Assembly (NCBI GenBank): GCA_965198825.1
Contig: CBDAQB010000002.1
Coordinates: 186,001-250,000 of the forward strand
Length of the DNA stretch: 64,000 bases
Direction: 5' to 3'
Source: BOG-908 sp965198825
GTDB lineage: Bacteria; Pseudomonadota; Alphaproteobacteria; Acetobacterales; Acetobacteraceae
The notes under the pieces were generated by a model, which saw nothing but the letters and a program-made list of their open reading frames with translations, had not been told where the DNA came from and made no database searches. The translations under genes were made by a program, and so were the position numbers. Position 1 is the stretch's first letter. Each line of letters begins with the position of its first letter. Positions 39,898-49,085 of this stretch are shown here, one piece after another.

Positions 39898-41424
39898 ATG
39901 ACCTTGGCCGCCAACACGATTTCCGCCCTCATCGCCCACGGTGGGGATTCCACTCCCGCCATTTCGGCGCCGGGCCGACCGCCTCTTACGTATGGCGCGC
40001 TGCGGGCGTTGGTTTCGCGCACCGTTGCCGATCTGAACGCGATGGGCATTGGGCGGAACGACAGGGTGGGGATCGTGCTGCCGAACGGTCCGGAGATGGC
40101 GGCGGCTTTCGTGGCGATCGGGGCGGGGGCGACGACGGCGCCGCTCAACCCGGCCTACAAGACGGAGGAGCTGGATTTTTATCTCTCCGACCTGAACAGC
40201 CGTGCGCTTGTGGTGCAGGCGGGTGTCGAAGGACCGGCGCGTGCGGCCGCGGCGGCACGGGGCATTCCGGTGATCGAGCTGGTGCCCGGCGAGGCGGGTG
40301 CCGGCGATTTCACCCTGGCGCCTGCAAGCCCGTTGACCGGCACGCCTGCGCACGGCGGCATGGCGGAAGCGGGCGATGTGGCGCTGGTGCTGCATACGTC
40401 GGGCACGACGTCGCGGCCGAAGATCGTGCCGCTGAGCCAGGGGAATGTGACGGCGTCGGCTGCCAATATCGCGGCGAGCCTGGCACTGACGGACGAAGAT
40501 TCGTGCCTGAACATGATGCCGTTGTTTCATATCCATGGCCTGATCGCTGCAACGTTGGCGAGCTTGTCGGTGGGTGGGTCGGTGTTTTGCACGCCGGGTT
40601 TCAATGCGTTCCGGTTCTTTGCCTGGCTCGAGGAGGCAAGGCCGAGCTGGTATACGGCGGTGCCGACGATGCACCAGGCGATCCTCCCGCTGGCCGCGCG
40701 CAACGCGGCCGGAATCAAGGCCTCGCGGTTGCGCTTTATCAGGTCTTCTTCCGCGTCGTTGCCGCCGCAGGTGATGGTGGCGCTGGAGGAGGCGTTCGGC
40801 GTGCCGGTGATCGAGGCTTACGGCATGACGGAAGCGTCGCATCAGATGTGCGCGAACCCGCTGCCGCCGCGGGCGCGCTATCCTGGTTCGGTGGGCGTCG
40901 CCGCCGGGCCTGAAGTGGCGGTGATGGATGCCGACGGCGCCATCCTGCCTGCGGGCAGTTTGGGTGAGATCGTCATACGCGGCGCCAACGTCACTGCGGG
41001 ATACGAGAACAATCCGAAGGCTAATGCGGAGAACTTCACCGGCGGCTGGTTCCGGACGGGCGATCAGGGGATCATCGACACGGAGGGTTATCTTCGGCTG
41101 ACGGGACGGTTGAAGGAGCTGATCATACGCGGCGGCGAGAACATCAGTCCGCTGGAGGTGGATGCCATTCTCATGGATCATCCGGCGGTGGCGCAGTGCC
41201 TGGCTTTCGCTGTGCCGCACGAGAAGCTTGGCGAAGAGGTGGGTGCGGCGATCGTGCTGCGCGAGGGCGAATCGGCGACGGAGCACGAGTTGCGCGACTT
41301 CGCGGCGACACGCTTGGCCGCTTACAAGGTGCCGCGGCGGATTGTGTTCCTGGAGGAAATTCCCAAGGGGGCGACTGGAAAGTTGCAGCGCATAGGGCTC
41401 GCACAGAAGCTGGGGCTTGGCTGA
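39898..41424 (+). CDS. Acyl-CoA ligase (AMP-forming)
   Basis: 508 residues. The adenylate-forming motifs are present: LHTSGTTSRPKIVPLS near 165, YGMTEASHQM near 312, GWFRTGDQGIID near 383, and the closing Lys in PKGATGKLQR near 498. The sequence is close in style to the oxalyl-CoA/FadD-like ligases of alphaproteobacteria. Substrate is not deducible. Its stop overlaps the start of the next gene (TGATG), so the two are coupled. The ATG has GGAGG directly before it, closer than usual, so a different start is possible. It faces away from nagA across about 100 bp. Confidence 0.9.
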   Translation: MTLAANTISALIAHGGDSTPAISAPGRPPLTYGALRALVSRTVADLNAMGIGRNDRVGIVLPNGPEMAAAFVAIGAGATTAPLNPAYKTEELDFYLSDLNSRALVVQAGVEGPARAAAAARGIPVIELVPGEAGAGDFTLAPASPLTGTPAHGGMAEAGDVALVLHTSGTTSRPKIVPLSQGNVTASAANIAASLALTDEDSCLNMMPLFHIHGLIAATLASLSVGGSVFCTPGFNAFRFFAWLEEARPSWYTAVPTMHQAILPLAARNAAGIKASRLRFIRSSSASLPPQVMVALEEAFGVPVIEAYGMTEASHQMCANPLPPRARYPGSVGVAAGPEVAVMDADGAILPAGSLGEIVIRGANVTAGYENNPKANAENFTGGWFRTGDQGIIDTEGYLRLTGRLKELIIRGGENISPLEVDAILMDHPAVAQCLAFAVPHEKLGEEVGAAIVLREGESATEHELRDFAATRLAAYKVPRRIVFLEEIPKGATGKLQRIGLAQKLGLG

Positions 41425-42401
41425 TGCGCGTTGGGATATTCGGCGCCGGCGCCATCGGCGGGCTGATGGCGGCGCGGCTGGCGAAAGCCGGCGCCGATGT
41501 CACCGTTGTGGCGCGTGGGCCGCATCTCGCTGCCATGCAGGCCAACGGCATCACGCTGCGTAGCGGCGGCGAAGCGTTCACCGTGCGGCCGCGCTGCGTG
41601 GCGGATGCGGGCGAGGCCGGCATCCAGGATTATGTCGTGGTCACGCTGAAGGCGCATGGGTTGCCTGGCGCCGCGCCGCAGATCGCGCGCATGATGGGGC
41701 CGGAGAGCGCGCTGGTGACCGGCATCAATGGCGTGCCCTATTGGTATTTCCATGGCCTGGACGGCGCTTTCGGCGACCGCACCGTCGAGTCCGTCGATCC
41801 AGGCGGCGTCGTGTCCAGGATCCTGCCGCCGTCGTGCGCCATCGGGTGCGTGGTTTATCCGGCCGCCGAAGTCGTCGAGCCAGGCATCATCGAGCACGGT
41901 TATGGCGACCGCTTCACGCTCGGGGAACCGGACGGCACGCGGAGCCCGCGTATCGAAAGGTTGAGCACTGCGCTCATAGAAGCCGGCTTCAAGGCACCGA
42001 TCAGGCCGCGCCTACGCGACGAGATCTGGGTGAAGCTGTGGGGAAACATGGCGTTCAATCCGGTGTCGGCGCTCACGGGCGCCACCCTCGTAAGGCTGGC
42101 GGAAGAACCTTCGCTGCGCGCGCTCATACGCGCGCTGATGGTGGAAGGCCGTGCCGTCGGTGAAGCGCTCGGGATCAAGTTCGGCATAGACGTGGACAAG
42201 CGAATTGCGGGCGCCGCCGAAGTGGGCGAGCACAAGACATCCATGCTGCAGGACCTGGAACGCGGGCGGCCGATGGAAATCGATGCTCTGCTTGGGGCGG
42301 TCGTGGAGCTGGGAGAGCTGGTGGGACAGGAGATGCCTACTGCGCGGACTGTGCTGGCTCTCGTGCGGGAGCGGGGGCGGCAGGCTGGGTGTTATGGGTA
42401 G
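41424..42401 (+). CDS. Ketopantoate reductase-family protein
   Basis: 325 residues. Rossmann entry RVGIFGAGAIGGLMAARLA at the N-terminus, then the ApbA/PanE middle (VTGINGVPYWYF) and the C-terminal motif IWVKLWGNMAFNPVSALTGAT with the catalytic Lys region. It reduces 2-dehydropantoate or a related 2-oxo acid with NADPH. Paralogues outside pantothenate synthesis are common, and coupling to an acyl-CoA ligase suggests one of these, so panE is not assigned. The ATG overlaps the previous stop. A paired dispersed element starts four bases after its stop. Confidence 0.88.
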   Translation: MRVGIFGAGAIGGLMAARLAKAGADVTVVARGPHLAAMQANGITLRSGGEAFTVRPRCVADAGEAGIQDYVVVTLKAHGLPGAAPQIARMMGPESALVTGINGVPYWYFHGLDGAFGDRTVESVDPGGVVSRILPPSCAIGCVVYPAAEVVEPGIIEHGYGDRFTLGEPDGTRSPRIERLSTALIEAGFKAPIRPRLRDEIWVKLWGNMAFNPVSALTGATLVRLAEEPSLRALIRALMVEGRAVGEALGIKFGIDVDKRIAGAAEVGEHKTSMLQDLERGRPMEIDALLGAVVELGELVGQEMPTARTVLALVRERGRQAGCYG

Positions 42402-42404
42402 GGT

Positions 42405-42539
42405 AAGGCAAGGACTTCTTTTTTGAAAAAAAGAAGCAAAAAACTTTTACGCTGTGGGACCGAGATCGTGACGCTTGCCCAGCCTACAGGTCAAAAAGTT
42501 TTTTGGTTCTTTTTCTCAAAAAAGAACATGCTTCCTGCC
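42405..42539. repeat. Dispersed palindromic element, paired copy
   Basis: Left arm of CTTC/GAAG type (42413-42448), core with GTGGGACCGAGATCGTG, right arm of GTTC/GAAC type (42491-42528). The core is in the opposite orientation to that at 979-1107. Confidence 0.9.
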
Positions 42540-42573
42540 TAGCATCCGCTACACCGCGGCGCTGACCTGTTCC

Positions 42574-44001
42574 ATGGCAATCGCCGTGGTTCTGCGTTGG
42601 CACGACCTCCTGTCATGGCCGCTGACGTTCGACGAAGGCGCGACCTGGTATTTTGCGCATCTTCCGTTCGGCGCTCTCTGGGGGCCGCGGGCGGTGCTCG
42701 AGACCAACCCGCCGCTTTTCTACGGGCTGGAGCATGTTGTGCTCAGCTTTGGCGGGGGTCCCGGCACGTTGCGCCTGGCGTCTGCGTTGGCGGGCGTGCT
42801 TTACGTGCCTGTGGCGGCGGCGATTGCGGCCTCGCTAGGCGGCGCCGGTGCGGGTGCGCTGGCGGCGGTTTTGGTTGCGACATCGCCGGTTTGCATAGGC
42901 GCGAGCCAGGATGCGCGGACCTATGCATTGCTGACCCTGGCGGCGCTTTCAGCGATCCTTGCCACGTTGCGGCTGCTGGCGGCTTACGGATCGCCGGCGC
43001 CGGTTCGCGCCGGGACGCGGCGCTGGTGGGTGCTTTACGTCGTTGCATCTATCGCCGCGATCTATCTGCACAATACGGCCGTGCTGATGGTGGCGGCGCT
43101 GAATTTGGTGGCGGTCGTGAGCGCAACACGCCGGACGGCGTGGCGGCGTGCTTTCGTCGCGGACTGGATCACGGCGAATGCCATCGTGGCGATGGCTTAC
43201 GCGCTGTGGGTGCCTGTCGTGATCTTCCAGACGCGCCATACGCTGGCAAATTTTTGGCTGACGGTGCCGTCGCTCACGGACCTGCGTTACGCGGTCCTGA
43301 ACGTTTACGCCGAGCCGGATGTTCGCGTGCTGCAGCCGATGGCGGACCTGCTGATCCTTGCTGTCGGGATGTGGGGCGTTCTCTCGTTGGCGAAGCGGCG
43401 TGCGGCGCTGGGGCTTGGCATTTTCGTCATCCTGGGCGTGCCGGCGGTGACCTGGCTGATCAGCCAGTGGCGGCCGATTATGAATGGCAAGACGCTGCTC
43501 TGGCTCGCACCGGTTTTCCTCGTTTTCGTGGCTGTCGGTTGCCTGCGCACCAGGCGTTTGGCCTGGCCTTTGGCGGCCCTACTCGTCGCGGTGCAGGCGG
43601 TTGGCTGCGTGGGTCATTTTCACAACAGGTGGGACGAGGCGTTTCCTGAAGTTGCCGCCGTGCTGGCGCGGGAAGTTCGGGTTGGGGACGCGATCTATAT
43701 CGATCCGCCGTCACAAGAGGTGCTTCTGGATCTTTATGGGTGGCCTAAGGCGAAGCTCAGACTTTTTGCGCCGCCGGGACCGGATCCCTGGTTTGAAGAC
43801 CCTGATATTTCCGAGAATATGGACGGCCTCGCCGACGCACCACGCGTCTGGGTTCTCACGCGCGGGAAGCCGGCTGAGCAGAGGGCTATTGCGCTTGCAT
43901 TGCCGGGTTCGTTGCAGGCCGAGGATCTGCGCTTTGGTCATGGGATGCTGCGTAATGCGGCTTTGCGGAATTTGGAGTTGGTGCTGCTTGTCAGGAAGTA
44001 A
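42574..44001 (+). CDS. Membrane glycosyltransferase, GT39/ArnT-like
   Basis: 475 residues from ATG 42574, the first ATG after the repeat. The frame is open further upstream through the repeat (to a TTG at 42475), and some of that may encode the start of the first membrane helix, so the start is unsettled. LTFDEGATWYFAHLPFG near the N-terminus has the acidic residue of the periplasmic active site, and NPPLFYGLEH matches the P-P-L motif. About ten hydrophobic helices and a soluble C-terminal part follow. Such enzymes use polyprenyl-phosphate sugars on the outer face of the inner membrane. Acceptor unknown. Confidence 0.8.
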   Translation: MAIAVVLRWHDLLSWPLTFDEGATWYFAHLPFGALWGPRAVLETNPPLFYGLEHVVLSFGGGPGTLRLASALAGVLYVPVAAAIAASLGGAGAGALAAVLVATSPVCIGASQDARTYALLTLAALSAILATLRLLAAYGSPAPVRAGTRRWWVLYVVASIAAIYLHNTAVLMVAALNLVAVVSATRRTAWRRAFVADWITANAIVAMAYALWVPVVIFQTRHTLANFWLTVPSLTDLRYAVLNVYAEPDVRVLQPMADLLILAVGMWGVLSLAKRRAALGLGIFVILGVPAVTWLISQWRPIMNGKTLLWLAPVFLVFVAVGCLRTRRLAWPLAALLVAVQAVGCVGHFHNRWDEAFPEVAAVLAREVRVGDAIYIDPPSQEVLLDLYGWPKAKLRLFAPPGPDPWFEDPDISENMDGLADAPRVWVLTRGKPAEQRAIALALPGSLQAEDLRFGHGMLRNAALRNLELVLLVRK

Positions 44002-44112
44002 GCGCGTTCTTTTTTGAAAAAAAGAACCAAAAAACTTTTGTGGATTTGGGCCGGGCTTGCTTCGCGATCTCGGTCCCACAGGCCAGAAGTTTTTGGCTTC
44101 TTTTTACTTTCC
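43995..44112. repeat. Dispersed palindromic element, paired copy
   Basis: Left arm 43995-44040, right arm 44085-44112 (shortened). The core reads TCGCGATCTCGGTCCCACA, the orientation of copy 1. It lies between the convergent GT39-like and DUF2721 genes. Confidence 0.88.
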
Positions 44113-44589
44113 CTTACAGGCCGGCAATGGGCCCTCGCGATGAATGCCGTGCCATGCCAGCACGCTGTCCACCAGGAAAGCGATAAGGGCGATGACCGTG
44201 CAGCCGAGGGCGATGCCGAACATGGCGAAGAGCCAGCTTGCGATGGCGGCGTCGCGCATGCCGCCCAGGAAGAGGACGAAAGCGGCGCCACAGGTGGCGG
44301 CCCCGCCGATGGCGCCGCCTATGACGGAGATGTCGAGCACGAGGCGGCGGCGCTGCAGGCGTATCAGGTGACGGGTGAGTTTGCTGCGCGCGTGCGGGTT
44401 TTGCTCGGCTTTCAGGAGTTCGAAGGCGTGCTCGGTATGATCCGAGACACGGGCCAGGCGTGTGTTGAAGACGTTGAGCAGGGTGCCGATGCCTGAGAGC
44501 AGGAACACCGGCGTGAGGGCGACCTGGATGACGTGGGCGATGGATTCGACGCCGACTGCCGGTTCGAAACCTGGGAGGGGGCTAGCCAT
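44104..44589 (-). CDS. DUF2721 membrane protein
   Basis: 161 residues with three hydrophobic segments (about 18-38, 83-110 and 120-145). The N-terminal IQVALTPVFLLSGIGTLLNV followed by NTRLARVSD is the DUF2721 signature. Function unknown in the family. The start overlaps the upstream ABC ATPase gene by eight bases, so it is translated with the importer operon and is likely to assist it in the inner membrane. Confidence 0.85.
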   Translation of the reverse strand: MASPLPGFEPAVGVESIAHVIQVALTPVFLLSGIGTLLNVFNTRLARVSDHTEHAFELLKAEQNPHARSKLTRHLIRLQRRRLVLDISVIGGAIGGAATCGAAFVLFLGGMRDAAIASWLFAMFGIALGCTVIALIAFLVDSVLAWHGIHREGPLPACKGK

Positions 44590-45274
44590 GCGGGGCGGTT
44601 CTTTCGGTGCCTGCCAGGAATGGGAATCTGTCGCGCAGGGAGCGGGCGCAGGTGGTGGCGGACGGTAGATCGGCCGCGAGGGTTGCGGGAGCGTTGCCTG
44701 CCAGGACGAGGATGCGGTCGGCGGTTTCCAGCGCCTGGTCGAGGTCGTGTGTGGCGATGATGACGGTGGCGCCCAGTGCGCGGGCCTGGGCGGCGACGCT
44801 TTGCGAGAGGCTGGCGGCGAGTGCCGGGTCCAGCGAGGCGAAGGGTTCGTCGAGGATGAGGAGCGAGGGGCGTACGGCCAGTGCGCGGGCGATGGCGACG
44901 CGCCGGGCCATGCCGAGGGAGAGTTGTTTGGGGGTGTGGCCGGCGATGGCGGGGAGGCCGATGCCGGTGAGGAGGGACTGAATTTCGGCGTCTGTCAGGG
45001 TGGGTTCGGCGAAGCGGAGGTTGGCGGCGACATCCATCCAGGGGAGCAGGCGCGGGTCCTGGAACACCGCGCCGATGCGGCCCCCGGGCCGCTGGATGGT
45101 GCCGGTGAAGGCTGTGTCCAGGCCCAGGATGATGCGCAGGGCGGTGGTTTTGCCTGTGCCGGAAGGGGCCAGGAGGGCGAGCACTTCGCCTGCGGCGGCT
45201 TCGAAACCGATGGCCTCGAGCACCGGTTTTGCGCCGAAGCCCTTGGCCTTGATGGCGACTTGGAGGGCGGTCAT
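44582..45274 (-). CDS. ABC transporter ATPase, NitT/TauT type
   Basis: 230 residues. Walker A PSGTGKT near residue 38, Q-loop VFQDPRLLPW, signature LSLGMARRVAIARAL near 118 and Walker B LLILDEPFASLD. The RLLPWMDVAANL stretch after the Q-loop is typical of SsuB/TauB/NrtD-type importers. The start overlaps the permease stop by four bases. It drives uptake with the permease and binding protein upstream in the operon. Substrate unknown; the group imports nitrate, sulfonates, taurine or pyrimidine precursors. Confidence 0.92.
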   Translation of the reverse strand: MTALQVAIKAKGFGAKPVLEAIGFEAAAGEVLALLAPSGTGKTTALRIILGLDTAFTGTIQRPGGRIGAVFQDPRLLPWMDVAANLRFAEPTLTDAEIQSLLTGIGLPAIAGHTPKQLSLGMARRVAIARALAVRPSLLILDEPFASLDPALAASLSQSVAAQARALGATVIIATHDLDQALETADRILVLAGNAPATLAADLPSATTCARSLRDRFPFLAGTERTAPHG

Positions 45275-46032
45275 CGCCAGGCGCTGGCGCGTCGTTCGGC
45301 GGGCTGGAGGAACAGCGTCTCGAAGCCGAGCATGACGAGAGCGAAAACCAGGCCGTAGGCGATGATGCCGGTGACGTCGAAGCTTTGGAACAGCAGGTTC
45401 AGCTCGAAGCCGACGCCGTTCGGGCGGCCGAGGAGTTCGACGATGAGGACGATCTTCCAGGTCACGGAGAGGCCGCTGCGGGCGGCGGCGGCCAGGTAGG
45501 GCGCCATCTGGGGGAGCAGGATGCGCCGCCAGGTGCGCAGGCGGGGGATGGCGAAGGCCTGGGCGAGTTCGTCGTAGCCGGGATCTAGCGCGCGGGCGCC
45601 TTCGCGGACGGTGACGACGACGGTGGGGATTTTGGAGAGGGCGACGGCGAGGATGGCGGCGGCTTCGTTCAGGCCGACCCAGATGTAGACGAGGATGACG
45701 ACCACGAGGACCGGCAGGTTCAGGGCGATCACCAGCCAGGGGTCGATGAGCGCGTCGGCCGAGCGGGACCGGCCGGTGAGCATGCCGATGGCGATGCCGA
45801 TGATCATGGAGATGATGAAGGCGGCGGCGACGCGAGCCAGGGTGATGGCGATGGCGGGAGGCAGGGCGCCGCCCAGGGCCTCGTGCCAGGTGAAGAGGGC
45901 GACCGCGAGCGGGCCAGGGAAGCGGCCGGGGTCCTGGGCGAGCCAGGCGGCCGAATACCAGAGAGCGATCAGGAGGAGGATGGAGGCGGCGCGGGCGGTT
46001 CCGGCGAGAGCTAGCCTTCCTTCAACCGGCAT
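45271..46032 (-). CDS. ABC transporter permease, NitT/TauT type
   Basis: 253 residues from ATG 46032. Five to six membrane helices, with the permease coupling motif EGARALDPGYDELAQAF-IPRLRTWRRILLPQMAPY near residues 143-179, which contacts the ATPase. The start overlaps the binding-protein stop by 11 bases. An upstream start at 46089 would overlap that gene further and is less likely. Second gene of the operon. Confidence 0.92.
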   Translation of the reverse strand: MPVEGRLALAGTARAASILLLIALWYSAAWLAQDPGRFPGPLAVALFTWHEALGGALPPAIAITLARVAAAFIISMIIGIAIGMLTGRSRSADALIDPWLVIALNLPVLVVVILVYIWVGLNEAAAILAVALSKIPTVVVTVREGARALDPGYDELAQAFAIPRLRTWRRILLPQMAPYLAAAARSGLSVTWKIVLIVELLGRPNGVGFELNLLFQSFDVTGIIAYGLVFALVMLGFETLFLQPAERRASAWR

Positions 46033-47026
46033 CAGCCACTTGCCAGAACACGCCGGGCGGCAGCTTGGGGCCGGCGCCGCCCGGGCCATGGGAGGCGATC
46101 AGCGCCTCGATCTGCTGGGCCTGGGCCTGCAACGCGGCAGGGGTGGGGTGGGCGATGCCGGCGATGAAGCGGCGGCGGAGGTTCTCGAAAAGTGCGTCGG
46201 TAGGGGCCTTCATCAGGGGGCGGATGCTTGCCCATTCTGCCGGGGTGTTGGCGAGGATGGCGACTGCGGCATCGGCGGCGGCGAAAAACCCGTCCAGTGC
46301 GGCGCGGTTCGCGGCGGCCCATTGATCGTCGAAGACGAAGCCCACGAGGACGGGCGCTTGCGTGATGCCGAGCGTGCCGGCGCATTCGGCGACCGAAATG
46401 GCTTCGCGTTCGCCCTGGCTTTCGAGGCGGGCTGCAAAATTCCAGAAGGTGAGAAGTGCGTCGAGGTCGCCGTGCGCCTGCATCGCTTCGAGCAGGGGCG
46501 GCGCGCCGTAGGAGAGGGTGGCTTCGCGGGCGAGGTCGATGCCCTGGCGGCGGCCGGCGGCCTGGATGAGGAGCCAGGATTTGTCGGCGGGGCCGCCGGC
46601 GACGCCCAGGCGGAGGCCTTTGAGGTCCGCCAGCCGATGCACCGGGGAGGCTGCGGGAACGACGATGCCGCCGAGGCTGCTGCTGGGGCCGGCGGCGAAG
46701 CAGAGGTGGCCGCCGTGCAGGCGCTGGGCTGCGACGAATGGCCAGTCCGATACCGCGATGTCCACGGCATGGCCGAGAAGCGCGACCTTGCCTGCTTCGG
46801 TGTTGGCGATCTTCTGGGTTTGCAACGAGAAGCCGTGCGCCTGGTCCAGGTGGTGGCGGGCGATGACATCGGCGATCCATTGCACGGAGCCGAACGGCAG
46901 GATGCCGAGGCGTATCGTGGGGAGGGCTGCCGCGCGCGCGCCGGCGATGGGGGAGACAAGCAGGCCGGCGAGGATGGCTCGGCGCGGCAGGGCGATGCTG
47001 TCGCCGATCGGATGAGTGTCGTTCAT
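46022..47026 (-). CDS. ABC transporter substrate-binding protein, NitT/TauT type
   Basis: 334 residues from ATG 47026. A twin-arginine-like leader (LPRRAILAGLLVSPIAGARA, about residues 14-33) suggests export by Tat. The mature protein has the type II periplasmic binding fold: IRLGILPFGSVQWIADVIA, then VDIAVSDWPF and LKGLRLGVAGG. Binding residues are not clear enough to name the ligand. It is first in a four-gene operon with permease, ATPase and DUF2721, and divergent from the mxaR-type gene with about 170 bp between. That placement hints at a link to methanol or one-carbon metabolism, which is inference. Confidence 0.9.
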   Translation of the reverse strand: MNDTHPIGDSIALPRRAILAGLLVSPIAGARAAALPTIRLGILPFGSVQWIADVIARHHLDQAHGFSLQTQKIANTEAGKVALLGHAVDIAVSDWPFVAAQRLHGGHLCFAAGPSSSLGGIVVPAASPVHRLADLKGLRLGVAGGPADKSWLLIQAAGRRQGIDLAREATLSYGAPPLLEAMQAHGDLDALLTFWNFAARLESQGEREAISVAECAGTLGITQAPVLVGFVFDDQWAAANRAALDGFFAAADAAVAILANTPAEWASIRPLMKAPTDALFENLRRRFIAGIAHPTPAALQAQAQQIEALIASHGPGGAGPKLPPGVFWQVADAG

Positions 47027-47193
47027 TCTGCCCAAGCTTGATGTTTTGCAGTGCAGCAAAGGCCGAAAAGGCAACGCTTCGGCGCCTTGGCCTTACGCTG
47101 TGGCGCGGCGCTGCTCAAGTCACCCCTTGCGGTAGGCCCTGCCCTCTTGGACAGTGGAGGCTGCTGAAAAGAAAAAGTCTTTCGGGAGTGTGG

Positions 47194-48213
47194 ATGGCCG
47201 ACAGCGACGATCTCGACGCGTGGCGGGAACAGGTGGCGCGGTTCGAGGCGGAGGTGGGGCGGGCGGTGATCGGCCAGGCCCGCGTGATACGCATGCTGGC
47301 GATCGCGATCCTCTCGCGCGGGCATGTGTTGCTGGAAGGCGATGTCGGCGTCGGCAAGACGACGCTTCTGCGCAGCGTAGCGCGTGCGCTGGGCGGACCC
47401 TACGAGCGGGTGGAAGGCACCATCGATCTGATGCCTGCTGACCTGGTCTATAACGCTTCGATCAGCGAGGAAGGCAGGCCGCGGCTCGATCCCGGGCCGG
47501 TGCTGCGGCATGGGGCGGAGCTGGCGATCTTCTTTTTCAACGAGATCAACCGTGCGCGGCCGCAGGTGCATGCGTTGCTGTTGCGGCTGATGGCGGAGCG
47601 CAGCGTGACGGCGTTCAACCGCGAACTCTCGTTGCCGCATCTTCTGGTGTTTGCAGACCGAAACAGGCTGGAACGTGAAGAGACGTTCGAGCTGCCGGCG
47701 GCGGCGCGCGACCGGTTCTTTATGGAAATCGGGGTGGAGACGCCTGCCGATGCCGATATTTGCCGGCAATTGATTTTCGACACGCGCTTCCACGATGTGG
47801 ATGCGCTCGTTGGCGAAGTCACGCCAGGCGTGCTCGATTACCGGGCGCTGAGCGCGCTCGGCCCGCGCATTCAGCGCGCGGTGCATGCGAGCGATCATTT
47901 GCAGAGCTACCTGGTTTCGATCTGGCAGGCGTTGCGAAAACCAGCTGCGGCCGGGCTGGTGATTGCGGGCGTGGATATGGAGAGGCTGGTGCAAGGCGGC
48001 GCCAGCCCGCGTGGCGTGAGCTTCCTGATGCGTGCGGCGCGCGTGCATGCGTGGCTTGCGGGACGGACGATGGTGGTGCCGGAGGATGTGCGCGCGGTGT
48101 TCCCCGAAGTGATGTCGCACCGCATCTTCCTCGACCCGATCTACGAAAGCCGGTCGGAGACGCTGGTACGCGAGTTGCGGCGGCAGGTTTTCGAAAGGGT
48201 CCCTGCCCCGTGA
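47194..48213 (+). CDS. mxaR: MoxR-family AAA ATPase, MxaR type
   Basis: 339 residues from ATG 47194, behind GGGAG. Walker A GDVGVGKT near residue 50, Walker B-like IFFFNEINRA near 112, and the MoxR C-terminal lid region. MoxR ATPases act as chaperones for activation or insertion of metal cofactors. In mxa clusters MxaR is needed to activate methanol dehydrogenase, with MxaS, A, C, K and L. Its stop overlaps the next start (GTGA). The name is given for its position at the head of S-A-C-K-L. Some ambiguity with other MoxR members remains. Confidence 0.88.
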   Translation: MADSDDLDAWREQVARFEAEVGRAVIGQARVIRMLAIAILSRGHVLLEGDVGVGKTTLLRSVARALGGPYERVEGTIDLMPADLVYNASISEEGRPRLDPGPVLRHGAELAIFFFNEINRARPQVHALLLRLMAERSVTAFNRELSLPHLLVFADRNRLEREETFELPAAARDRFFMEIGVETPADADICRQLIFDTRFHDVDALVGEVTPGVLDYRALSALGPRIQRAVHASDHLQSYLVSIWQALRKPAAAGLVIAGVDMERLVQGGASPRGVSFLMRAARVHAWLAGRTMVVPEDVRAVFPEVMSHRIFLDPIYESRSETLVRELRRQVFERVPAP

Positions 48214-49085
48214 CTGCGGCCGCCGGGGATTTGTCGTTCGAGGATGGGGCTTATCTGGATTATCACGTGCGCTGGCGCGCCGGCGATACACGGCCGGGCA
48301 AACATGCGGCGCGCCAGAGCGGATCGGGCGGGAATTTCAGGAACTACCGCCCCTTCTGGCAATTGCCCGACGCGCGGCATATCGACGTGCGGCGTTCGAT
48401 TGTCGATCCATCCGGTGATGTCGTAGTCAGGCAGATGGAGCAGCGCAGCAGCATCAGCCTGGTGCTGGCAGCGGATGTCTCTCGTTCGATGGCGCCGGGC
48501 GCCGCGCGTTCGAGCCTCGCCGCTGTTTCGCGGCTTGCACAGGCGGCTGCGAAGTCGGCGTTGCGGGCAGGCGATGCGTTCGGGTTCGTGGCATTCGATC
48601 GTGCGCTGCGCGAGGAACTCACGTTCGCGCCGACGCGCAGGAAGTCGCTGGTGCGCGCGCTCGATGACAGGCTGGATGGCTTCGAGCCGGACGGCAGAAG
48701 TGCGACAGGCATTCTCGATGTGCCTGCAGCCCTTCCCTCGCGCCGGTGCCTGCTTCTGCTGGCTTCGGATTTCCTGATGCCGCTCGATGTTCTGGAGCGT
48801 GCGTTGCAGGCGCTGGACCGTCATGATGTGGCGCCGATCGTGCTCGGTGGCGTCTCTGAGCTTTCGCTGCCGCGTGCGGGACTTTTGCGTGTGCGGGATG
48901 TGGAGACGGGCGGCACCCGGCTGCTGCTGATGCGGCCGGCATTGCACCGGCGGTGGCGTGCGGCTGCGGCGGAGCGGGCGCAGGCGTTGACGGCTTTGTT
49001 CGCGCGTTATGGGCGGCGGGCGTTTTATGCAGGGGCTGGGGAGATCGATATCGGCGCGGTTTCGCAGCATCTTGTGGGGCTGTGA
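48210..49085 (+). CDS. mxaS: MxaS, DUF58 protein
   Basis: 291 residues from GTG 48210. A DUF58 protein: the N-terminal Y-H-V-R-W-R-x-G-D and RPFWQLPDARHIDVRRSIVD region leads into a vWA-like fold with ADVSRSMAPG (a MIDAS-like D-x-S). DUF58 genes are the usual partners of MoxR ATPases. MxaS is needed for active methanol dehydrogenase, perhaps for calcium insertion. The stop overlaps the ATG of mxaA (TGATG). Confidence 0.88.
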   Translation: MTAAAGDLSFEDGAYLDYHVRWRAGDTRPGKHAARQSGSGGNFRNYRPFWQLPDARHIDVRRSIVDPSGDVVVRQMEQRSSISLVLAADVSRSMAPGAARSSLAAVSRLAQAAAKSALRAGDAFGFVAFDRALREELTFAPTRRKSLVRALDDRLDGFEPDGRSATGILDVPAALPSRRCLLLLASDFLMPLDVLERALQALDRHDVAPIVLGGVSELSLPRAGLLRVRDVETGGTRLLLMRPALHRRWRAAAAERAQALTALFARYGRRAFYAGAGEIDIGAVSQHLVGL